Assembly (NCBI GenBank): GCA_947169185.1
Contig: CAMVOS010000004.1
Location: 1-64,000, forward strand
Source: an uncultured Prevotella sp.
Lineage (GTDB): Bacteria > Bacteroidota > Bacteroidia > Bacteroidales > Bacteroidaceae
Reading direction: 5' to 3'
DNA length: 64,000 nt
This document shows positions 7,401 through 14,923 of the stretch, piece by piece. Under the pieces are notes generated by a model. It searched no databases and had not been told where the DNA came from. It was given only the letters and a program-made list of their open reading frames with translations. Position numbers and translations under genes: made by a program. The stretch's first letter is position 1. Each line of letters starts with the position of its first letter.

Positions 7401-10400
7401 ATGGTGAAAGCATGGAGAGAGTTGGTGACGATACCAACGTATGAAATAGGTAAACCTGAGAAGAACCCGATGTTCTTGGAGAAACGTGTCTATCAGGGTT
7501 CGAGTGGCGTGGTATATCCCTATCCTGTCATCGAATCGATAAGCGACGAGAAGGTCGACAAAGAATGGCTTGCAGTCTGGATAGAGAACGAATATATCAA
7601 GGTGATGGTGTTGCCCGAATTGGGCGGACGCATCCAGATGGCGTATGACAAGATCAAACAGCGCCACTTCGTCTACTACAACCACGTTATCAAACCTGCA
7701 CTGGTGGGACTGACAGGACCTTGGATCAGTGGCGGTATCGAGTTCAACTGGCCTCAGCACCATCGCCCCTCAACCTATCTGCCCGTCGATTGCGACATTG
7801 TGGAAAACGAGGACGGCTCGGTGACGGTATGGGTGAACGAGATGGAGCGCATGTTCCACCAAAAGGGTATGGCTGGTTTTACGTTGCGTCCTGGTTGTGC
7901 CTATCTGGAAATACAGGGTCGCGTATCGAACCGTACGCCGTTGCCCCAGACTTTCCTTTGGTGGGCGAATCCTGCCGTCGAGGTGAACGATGCCTACCAG
8001 AGCGTCTTTCCGCCTGATGTCAATGCCGTCTTCGACCACGGCAAGCGTGCCGTCTCGTCGTTCCCCATTGCAACGGGAACATATTATAAAATGGACTATT
8101 CGGCAGGTGTGGACATCTCGAACTACAAGAATATCTATGTGCCGACAAGTTATATGGCCGTTAATTCGAAGTACGATTTCGAGGGCGGCTACGAGAACGA
8201 CACCAAAGGCGGTATGCTGCATGTAGCCAGCCACCATTTCTCGCCAGGCAAGAAGCAGTGGACGTGGGGCAATGGCGACTTCGGACGTGCGTGGGACAGG
8301 AATCTGACGGATGAAATCAGTGTGTCTGATGGTTCTGCCATCGGAATCACCAATTCTGGCTTCCGCCCCTACATCGAACTGATGGCAGGCGTATATACTG
8401 AGAACCAACCCGACTTCACATGGCTCATGCCCTACGAGGAGAAACGGTTCGTGCAGTACTTCATGCCCTATCGTGAACTGGGTATTGTCAAGCAGGCCTC
8501 GAAGGACTTTGTGATGAACATTGAGGAAGTGGGCGACTGTAAGGTACAGTTCAAGATTCTGGCAACGTCGAAGAAAACCGTGCGTATCGTGCTCGATGGT
8601 GAGGATGGTGTCGAGTATTATAATAAGGTGGTGACACTGAGCCCTGAAGAAGTGCTTGTTGAAACGGTGAAGACGGGTAAGGAACATCTTTCAGACCTTC
8701 GCCTGACCATTGATAGGACAGAGGGAACGAGAAAGCGCCCGTTGTTATGTTGGTATGCCGAGCCAGATGAAATCCGTCCCATTCCTGATGCTGCCGAGGC
8801 TGCCCTCTCGCCCCAGGATACGAAGACTATCGACCAGCTCTACCTGACAGGCTTGCATTTGGAACAGTACCGTCATGCTACGTGGAGTGCCCTCGATTAT
8901 TACGAGGAGGCCTTGCGTCGTGATCCGTTGGACTATCGCTGTAATATGCAGACAGGTCTCTGGTATCTGCGTCGTGCCCGTTTCGATAAGGCTGAAGGCT
9001 ATCTGAAGACCGCTGTCAAGGTGTTGAAGAAACGCAATCCGAACCCCTATGATGGTGAACCGCTGTTCTATCTGGGTGTCGTCAACAAGTTCTTGGGGAA
9101 GACGCAGTCTGCCTATGATTGTTTCTGGAAATCTACTTGGAACAGGGCCTGGGCTGATGCTGGCTACTATGAGGCAGCTTGTATCAGCATCTCAGACGAA
9201 CGTTGGGAGGATGCCCTCGACGAACTGGAGCGTGCGCTGATTAGTAATAGCCACAATCACCAGGCTCGTGCCTTGAAGGCTGTCGTGCTGCGCAAACTCG
9301 GACGGAAGGACGAGGCATTGGCATGGATTAAGGCATCGTATGCGATAGATCCTTTCAACTATCTCTGTATGGTTGAGGAACATCTGCTGACTGACAGCGC
9401 AGAGCCTTTGGAACGCATGGTAGAACTGATGCATGGCAATATTTATAACTACCACGAAATAGCCCTCGACTATATGCATGCAGGTCTTGAAGATGAGGCA
9501 GTGCTGGTGTTGCAGACGGCCATTGACCATCATGTGGAAGAGTCACCGCTCACCTACTATTATCTGGCTTATCTCAGCTTTGTGATGGACTCAGTAGCAT
9601 ATAGGCAGAAGGCTGCTCAGGCCAATCCGGACTATTGCTTCCCCAATCGTCTGGAAGATGCGTATATCCTTCAAGAACTGGAGCTCTTGCCCCTTGTTGA
9701 CGATGCCCGTGCACCATACTATCTGGGATGTCTGTATTACGATAAACGCCAATATGACCTAGCTATTAAGTACTGGGAGAAGTCAGCAAAACTTGATCCC
9801 AATTTCTCTTCTGTTTGGCGCAATCTGGCGTTGGCCCGTTTCAACAAGCAAGATAAGCAGGATGAGGCCTTTGAATACATGGAGCGCGCCTTCCATCTTG
9901 ACGAGACGGATGCTCGTACGCTGATGGAGTTAGACCAGCTCTACAAGCGTCTGCACAAGCCCCATCAGGAGCGTCTCGATTTCCTACAGAAGTATCCGCA
10001 GCTCATTGCTCAGCGCGACGACTTGGTGCTTGAAGAAATTACCCTGCTGAACCAGCTGGGACGCTATGAGGAGGCCATGCAGAAGCTTGACGCCCATCAG
10101 TTCCATCCTTGGGAAGGTGGCGAAGGCAAGGTGCCCGCACAGTACCAGATATGTCGCATCGAGCAGGCAAAGCGACTGCTTAAGGCTGATAGCGATGCGT
10201 CGAAAGCCAAACGTCTCTTGGAGGAATGCCTGGAGTATCCGCCACATTTGGGCGAAGGCAAGCTCTATGGTGCGCAGGATAACGACATCCTTTACTTCCT
10301 CGGACGTTACGAAGAGGGTACCGCAGGACCTACGGAGCCTGCTGCCGCTATGTACTATAACGATGCCAAGCCCGACAAGATATTCTATGCAGGACTGTGC

Positions 10401-10706
10401 TATCGTAAACTCGGACAGGAGGACAAGGCCCGTGGTCTGTTCAACAAGCTTATCAACTACGGTAAGCAGCACATCTACGACAAGGTGGTGATGGACTACT
10501 TCGCCGTATCGCTGCCCGACCTGCTCATCTGGGAAGATAGCCTCGACACGAAGAACCTCATCCACTGCAAGTACATGCTTGCCCTCGGCTACTACGGTAT
10601 GGGTGACAAGGAGAAGGCTCTTTGCTATCTGTCGGAAGTGGAAGCCCTAGACAACAACCATCAGGGCATCCAGCAGTTCCGTACGTTTATCGATGCCGAT
10701 CTGTGA
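7401..10706 (+). CDS. DUF5107 and TPR-repeat protein
   Basis: This 1101-residue protein has an N-terminal DUF5107 domain (about residues 20-330), a galactose-mutarotase-like beta fold typical of gut Bacteroidetes; motifs include LPELGGRIQMAYDK and GGIEFNWPQHHRPS. It is followed from about residue 480 by a long array of tetratricopeptide repeats. No signal peptide is seen, so it should act in the cytoplasm. It follows the sugar transporter in one transcription unit, which suggests a role in handling or sensing the imported sugar, but no reaction is known to me. Residue conservation for catalysis could not be judged. Confidence 0.85.
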   Translation: MVKAWRELVTIPTYEIGKPEKNPMFLEKRVYQGSSGVVYPYPVIESISDEKVDKEWLAVWIENEYIKVMVLPELGGRIQMAYDKIKQRHFVYYNHVIKPALVGLTGPWISGGIEFNWPQHHRPSTYLPVDCDIVENEDGSVTVWVNEMERMFHQKGMAGFTLRPGCAYLEIQGRVSNRTPLPQTFLWWANPAVEVNDAYQSVFPPDVNAVFDHGKRAVSSFPIATGTYYKMDYSAGVDISNYKNIYVPTSYMAVNSKYDFEGGYENDTKGGMLHVASHHFSPGKKQWTWGNGDFGRAWDRNLTDEISVSDGSAIGITNSGFRPYIELMAGVYTENQPDFTWLMPYEEKRFVQYFMPYRELGIVKQASKDFVMNIEEVGDCKVQFKILATSKKTVRIVLDGEDGVEYYNKVVTLSPEEVLVETVKTGKEHLSDLRLTIDRTEGTRKRPLLCWYAEPDEIRPIPDAAEAALSPQDTKTIDQLYLTGLHLEQYRHATWSALDYYEEALRRDPLDYRCNMQTGLWYLRRARFDKAEGYLKTAVKVLKKRNPNPYDGEPLFYLGVVNKFLGKTQSAYDCFWKSTWNRAWADAGYYEAACISISDERWEDALDELERALISNSHNHQARALKAVVLRKLGRKDEALAWIKASYAIDPFNYLCMVEEHLLTDSAEPLERMVELMHGNIYNYHEIALDYMHAGLEDEAVLVLQTAIDHHVEESPLTYYYLAYLSFVMDSVAYRQKAAQANPDYCFPNRLEDAYILQELELLPLVDDARAPYYLGCLYYDKRQYDLAIKYWEKSAKLDPNFSSVWRNLALARFNKQDKQDEAFEYMERAFHLDETDARTLMELDQLYKRLHKPHQERLDFLQKYPQLIAQRDDLVLEEITLLNQLGRYEEAMQKLDAHQFHPWEGGEGKVPAQYQICRIEQAKRLLKADSDASKAKRLLEECLEYPPHLGEGKLYGAQDNDILYFLGRYEEGTAGPTEPAAAMYYNDAKPDKIFYAGLCYRKLGQEDKARGLFNKLINYGKQHIYDKVVMDYFAVSLPDLLIWEDSLDTKNLIHCKYMLALGYYGMGDKEKALCYLSEVEALDNNHQGIQQFRTFIDADL

Positions 10707-10726
10707 CCTATGTTTTATGACTGCTA

Positions 10727-11836
10727 TCAGAAGGATAATGGTTCGTAAGGCAATCCGAAGACATCGGCGACGGCCTTGAAAACAACCTTTCCCTCCACGA
10801 TGTTCAGACCCTTGGCCAGGGCGGAATCATCCTTGCAGGCCTTCTGCCAGCCTTTGTCGGCGAGGGCGATAGCATAGCGCAGAGTGGCGTTAGTTAGGGC
10901 GAGTGTCGAGGTGTTGGGAACGGCGCCAGGGATGTTGGCCACGCAATAGTGCACGATACCCTCTTCGGTATAGACCGGTTCGCTGTGGGTTGTCGGGTGC
11001 GAGGTTTCGAAACAGCCACCCTGATCGATAGCCACATCAACAAGCACAGTGCCCGGCTCCATCAGTTTCAGCATGTTGCGCGTGATGAGATGAGGTGTCT
11101 TGTCGCCCGGTACAAGCACGGAACCTACCACGATATCTACGGTGGGCAACTGTTTCCGGATGTTGTGCTCAGAGGAATAGAGCGTATGCACATTGGCTGG
11201 TGTCTCGAGGTCGAGTTGCCGCAGACGGGGCAGCGAGATATCCGTTATGGTGACCTCTGCCCCCATGCCGGCAGCCATCCGTGCAGCAGCCTCTCCGACG
11301 ACACCACCACCCAGTACCAGCACACGTGTTGGTGACACACCAGGCACTCCACTAATCAGTTTGCCCTTGCCACCCTTGGTCTTCTGCAGGTAATAGGCAC
11401 CATTGAGTGTGGCCATACGACCTGCCACCTCACTCATGGGCTGCAACAGCGGCAGCGAACCATTTGGCAGTTGTACTGTCTCGTAGGCCAGACAGACGGC
11501 ACTGCTCTCGAGCATGGCATCCGTCAGCTCCTTCTCGCAAGCGAAATGGAAATAGGTGAACAGCAGCTGCCCCTTACGCACCAGTTTGTATTCTGGTTCA
11601 ATGGGTTCCTTGACCTTTACAATCATCTCAGCCTCGCGATAGATGTCTTCGATGGCGGGCAGGATTTTTGCTCCAGCCTTGACGTACTCGTCGTCGCTAA
11701 AGCCGCTGCCCTCGCCAGCCGTATGCTGTACGAAGACCTCATGGCCGCGACGCGTCAGTTCTGCTACTCCCGCAGGGGTCATACCCACGCGGTTCTCATT
11801 GTTCTTAATCTCCTTTGGAATTCCTACCTTACACAT
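10727..11836 (-). CDS. ald: Alanine dehydrogenase
   Basis: Ald (369 residues, normal length) interconverts L-alanine and pyruvate plus ammonia with NAD. The N-terminus MCKVGIPKEIKNNENRVGMT carries the family start, and VFVQHTAGEGSGFSDDEY follows. The Rossmann motif VLGGGVVGEAAARMAAGMGA is present, and DVAIDQGGCFETSHPTTH with HYCVANIPGAVPNTST marks the C-terminal part. It is a single-gene unit, convergent with the DUF5107 gene. A weak -7 box (TATACTTG) lies at 11881-11888. Confidence 0.93.
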   Translation of the reverse strand: MCKVGIPKEIKNNENRVGMTPAGVAELTRRGHEVFVQHTAGEGSGFSDDEYVKAGAKILPAIEDIYREAEMIVKVKEPIEPEYKLVRKGQLLFTYFHFACEKELTDAMLESSAVCLAYETVQLPNGSLPLLQPMSEVAGRMATLNGAYYLQKTKGGKGKLISGVPGVSPTRVLVLGGGVVGEAAARMAAGMGAEVTITDISLPRLRQLDLETPANVHTLYSSEHNIRKQLPTVDIVVGSVLVPGDKTPHLITRNMLKLMEPGTVLVDVAIDQGGCFETSHPTTHSEPVYTEEGIVHYCVANIPGAVPNTSTLALTNATLRYAIALADKGWQKACKDDSALAKGLNIVEGKVVFKAVADVFGLPYEPLSF

Positions 11837-11880
11837 AATTCTTGATCTTTAGTTTTTATACCAATGTCTTGTTTTCGTTG

Positions 11881-11888
11881 CAAGTATA
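11881..11888 (-). promoter_or_regulatory. Probable -7 box of ald
   Basis: Minus-strand TATACTTG differs from TAnnTTTG at one position and lies 45 nt before the ald ATG. Confidence 0.4.
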
Positions 11889-12015
11889 CGAATATTTTTC
11901 TTAGTTTGTATTATCTTTGAGAGAAAAAATAAGAGAATATCAATTGAAGTCCACTTACAAAACAGGTGCCAGTCCCTAAGTGTCTTCTGATCAGATGTAG
12001 CACTCAATTCGAATA

Positions 12016-12111
12016 TCACCAATCGTAATCCTCTATATAATCATCGAACTGTACCTCGTCTGTCCATCCGTTTTCACGAAACAGGGCGCGGATGTTCTCC
12101 TGCAGAGCTAA
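12016..12111 (-). pseudogene. C-terminal fragment of an unrecognised gene
   Basis: The minus strand encodes 31 residues with a natural-looking protein composition, ENIRALFRENGWTDEVQFDD and onward, ending EDYDW and a stop. A stop codon lies just before and there is no start. It looks like the preserved tail of a decayed or displaced gene next to the palindromic element at 12151-12446. The parent protein is not recognised. Confidence 0.45.
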
Positions 12112-12150
12112 TTATTGGCAAATATATTAATCGAAATTTACATGAATTTC

Positions 12151-12446
12151 AAAATGTCCCTCACTCCCTAACGTTTTTGCTGGGAATGCCTTTGTACAGG
12201 GCATTTGTTGACGTTAGGGAGAAACGAATATCCCTCACGTCTCCCTAACGTTTTTGCCTTTATACCCTCACGCAGCATGGAGTGGACTTCCTTTTCGAGC
12301 AAATTTAGCCATAAATATAATAAGGTGAGTGACAGGTATGAAAAACGTTAGGGAGACGTTACCCTAAAGTGTTTGTCCCTAACGTGCCTCAACCCCTTTC
12401 TACAAAGGCATTCCCAGCGAAAACGTTAGGGAGTGAGGGACATTTT
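12151..12446. mobile_element. MITE-like 296-bp palindromic element
   Basis: Terminal inverted repeats 12151-12196 and 12401-12446 are 46 bp with one mismatch, and the pairing continues imperfectly inwards (both halves carry ACGTCTCCCTAACGTTTTT). The motif CGTTAGGGA or its complement occurs about six times. No ORF lies inside and no clear target duplication flanks it. The whole looks like a non-autonomous fold-back or MITE element, or a large structured RNA. Confidence 0.6.
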
Positions 12447-12548
12447 CGCATTCGTTGATTTTTCGTATTCGATTCATCAAAAAATCGCAACTACACATCG
12501 CCATCATTTCATAGGAGCTGTCGTCGAGTTTAAAGGCACTAAACCGAT

Positions 12549-12613
12549 AGTCCGAAGCCTTCGGACTCGCAGTCCGTAGGCAGCGAACTCTTAGTCCATA
12601 GGGACGGACTAAG
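12549..12613. repeat. Two adjacent hairpins with AGTCC/GGACT arms
   Basis: AGTCCGAA (12549-12556) pairs with TTCGGACT (12560-12567), and CTTAGTCC (12590-12597) pairs with GGACTAAG (12606-12613). A further AGTCCGTAGG lies between them. They sit just downstream of the broken TPR gene and may be its transcription end or another small repeat. Confidence 0.55.
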
Positions 12614-12649
12614 TCAATACCTTGCTTCTAACATCAGACGGGCTTCTGG

Positions 12650-12844
12650 CTAATTGGCTTTCAGCATATCCTCAGCAGTCTTCATCATCTCCAGAAGCTG
12701 TGGGGTAGGTCTTTCCTCCTTGCGGGCCAGGTCGAGAAACTGCAGGTAATAGACCTTGGCCTGCTCGCTGTCTTTCAATAGATAGGCGTAGGCGTTAGCT
12801 AAATTAAAATAGGTGGCGAAAGAAGTGGGGTTCCACGTCAAGTG
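12650..12844 (-). pseudogene. Detached C-terminus of the TPR protein
   Basis: In the same frame as the TPR gene upstream, codons resume right after the TAA at 12845-12847 and run for about 65 residues (HLTWNPTSFATYFNLANAYA and on) to a natural stop. The residues complete a TPR helix pair begun before the stop (DEAITAWK), so the original protein was about 649 residues. One base change, for example CAA to TAA, would explain the break. No convincing separate start codon exists; TTG at 12841 is only a formal one. Confidence 0.7.
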
Positions 12845-14596
12845 TTACTTCCACGCTGTGATCGCTTCATCGTAATGCTGGGTCAGATAGTAGCCCTCAC
12901 CCTCAGAAAGTGTGATGGCCTTCATGACTGCAGGGTCAGGCTTCATCAGTTCTTTGGCGATGTTGAGGTAGCGCAGGCCCTCTGGATAACGCTTGGTGTC
13001 GATGCACACCACACCAAGACGATATGCAGCGCCATAGTGTTGCATCTGCGACAAGAAGAGTGCACCCTTCAGGTGTTCGTAGGCTGGTTCCAAGTCTTGC
13101 AGCTGTGCGTAACACATACCAGCCGAGTATAGCGTGTTGAATGTGGAGTCGCCTTGTTCCATTAGCTTTTTATACCATAGGTCAGCAGCCTTAAAGTCCC
13201 TCTCCAAAAAGAATGCATCAGCCACAGCACGGTTTACCAGCATGTTATTTTCGTCATATCGTGAGCAATAATCCAAACCATATTGCAACGCTTTTTGTGG
13301 CTGCTCCTTCTGTGCTAAGGCTGTCGCCAACCCTGCGACGACCTCACCATCTGTGGGGTAGCGACCTACTAACTGACTGGCCCAATAGATGTACGAATCT
13401 TGGTCGCCTTGCTTCTGATAGCTGTTAGCCAATTGACGGAAGGCGTCGTGTGACAGACTATCCTCAGGCACCAGTTTTAGCAGGTCGGAGGTCTGATGGT
13501 AGTTCCCACGCTTATAGTAGCAGTCTGCCAACTTGGTGCGCACCTCTATCGTCTCTGACAAATCGTACGCTTCTTGATAATAGCCTAAGGCGTCAAACGT
13601 GTTGTATTGCTGCATGCTGCTGTCGCCTTGTGCTATCAGTCGTTTCAGCAAATCCAGATTTTTTACACGCTTCTCTTTAGCCTGTTTAGGCATCTTGACG
13701 CCCATCGACTTCAGATAGTCAGCCAAAGGGCCCATACCTTTCTCCCTGCGCCATTCGTCCACCTTCTTCGGATTCAACAACTGATAAACGGTTTGTGTGC
13801 CATCATCAGCGACGACCAATTGGGAGCCATATTTCTGCGGCCTGCCTTCAAACATGGCGATACGGTCTTCCATCGTAGCCACCTGCCAAGGAGCTATGTC
13901 ACCTCTGGCTGCTGCCTTTTGGAAAAGCGGCAGATACTTTCGTTCTGTTTCGAGAGGTGCATGCTGGATAATCGTCCAGAATACCTCGCAAGCCTCTCCA
14001 ACAGCCTCGCGCCCTACGAAGCCACGTTTGTCGAGAATGTCGCATATTTCCACCTGATTCAGACTGTCAACCCGCTGCATTTCTCGCAATATGGCATCTA
14101 TCTTCGCCTTGTCTCTTGGCTTCGCTTGATTGGCCAAAAACCATTCTTGGCGAATGCCCTGATCGGCCTTGATAATACGCTGAAGCCTCTGACGTAGTTC
14201 TTGGTCGGTATATCGTCTCTCCACACGTTTCTGCCGCACCGTCATGCTATCAGCAAATGCCTGCCAGCGGGCGTCGTTGTGCAGTGATGCCAAGTCTTCA
14301 TCGTCCTTGAAACTTTTGGAATACCAGTTGGGCTCCTTTTCCATTCGTGCCCAAAGACGGCTGAACGCTACATCTGTCTTAACAGACAATGCCGCTGCAC
14401 ATGCCGCATTATACAGATCTTTCCCCTCAATACTTTGTCCTGTCTGGAAGGCCTTTTCGAACATGGCGCTGGACTGGGTATATTCGCCACGAAAAAACAA
14501 CGAGTCAGCCTTCTGAATATACGTGTTATATTGTGCTCTGCTGGTGGCCGATACCATCAGCAGAGCAAGGATAATGATTGCCTGATAATATTTCAT
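12845..14596 (-). CDS. Exported TPR protein, truncated by an in-frame stop
   Basis: From the ATG at 14596 the product is 583 residues: signal peptide MKYYQAIIILALLMVSATSR, then a conserved middle part with a DUF-like helical region and at least four TPR units after residue 340. The reading frame could be extended 12 codons upstream, but these overlap the -7 box TATCTTTG at 14602-14609, so MKYY is the start. That leaves almost no 5' leader. Translation stops at TAA 12845-12847 although TPR coding continues downstream in frame. The protein is probably periplasmic; function unknown. Confidence 0.75.
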   Translation of the reverse strand: MKYYQAIIILALLMVSATSRAQYNTYIQKADSLFFRGEYTQSSAMFEKAFQTGQSIEGKDLYNAACAAALSVKTDVAFSRLWARMEKEPNWYSKSFKDDEDLASLHNDARWQAFADSMTVRQKRVERRYTDQELRQRLQRIIKADQGIRQEWFLANQAKPRDKAKIDAILREMQRVDSLNQVEICDILDKRGFVGREAVGEACEVFWTIIQHAPLETERKYLPLFQKAAARGDIAPWQVATMEDRIAMFEGRPQKYGSQLVVADDGTQTVYQLLNPKKVDEWRREKGMGPLADYLKSMGVKMPKQAKEKRVKNLDLLKRLIAQGDSSMQQYNTFDALGYYQEAYDLSETIEVRTKLADCYYKRGNYHQTSDLLKLVPEDSLSHDAFRQLANSYQKQGDQDSYIYWASQLVGRYPTDGEVVAGLATALAQKEQPQKALQYGLDYCSRYDENNMLVNRAVADAFFLERDFKAADLWYKKLMEQGDSTFNTLYSAGMCYAQLQDLEPAYEHLKGALFLSQMQHYGAAYRLGVVCIDTKRYPEGLRYLNIAKELMKPDPAVMKAITLSEGEGYYLTQHYDEAITAWK

Positions 14597-14601
14597 GATG
14601 G

Positions 14602-14609
14602 CAAAGATA
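14602..14609 (-). promoter_or_regulatory. -7 box of the TPR gene (leaderless start)
   Basis: Minus-strand TATCTTTG ends 6 nt before the ATG at 14596, so transcription should begin at or within 1-2 nt of the start codon. Confidence 0.6.
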
Positions 14610-14659
14610 CGAATAATCGGTCTTACTGCCAAATAAAATGTGACTATTTTTTTCGAGTA

Positions 14660-14923
14660 TTACTTTTTGTAGAGTATTCCGACGATGATTAGTAGATAGC
14701 CTGTTAGGCAGAGTATAGGGGCTACGACAACCCTGCGTGTAGAGAAGATGTCGGGGTTGAAAGCCTGATCCGATTGCAACGCCACACTCTCAAAGAGAGA
14801 ACTGCCATCACCGTACATGAGCAGATAGCCTGCAACAATGAGGCAACAGGCGATGATCAGGATGTTGCGACTGTTTAGAATACAATGAATATGCTGTTTA
14901 ATGCTGTTGAGTGTAGTTGTCAT
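14660..14923 (-). CDS. DUF3098 small membrane protein
   Basis: An 87-residue protein starting MTTTLNSIKQHIH, with two membrane helices (about 20-37 and 65-85) and the DUF3098 signature between them (FNPDIFSTRRVVVAPILCL). The frame is open 19 codons upstream, but these lie inside the end of the DUF2723 gene. The preferred ATG overlaps that gene by 26 nt, which implies coupled translation. DUF3098 is usually found near ftsX in Bacteroidetes; here it follows DUF2723. Function unknown. Confidence 0.75.
   Translation of the reverse strand: MTTTLNSIKQHIHCILNSRNILIIACCLIVAGYLLMYGDGSSLFESVALQSDQAFNPDIFSTRRVVVAPILCLTGYLLIIVGILYKK

Noticed and set aside
7770..8687. Long open frame on the minus strand (305 codons) opposite the DUF5107 gene
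   Set aside because: It lies fully inside a well-supported plus-strand gene, shows His/Arg-rich antisense composition and has no promoter.
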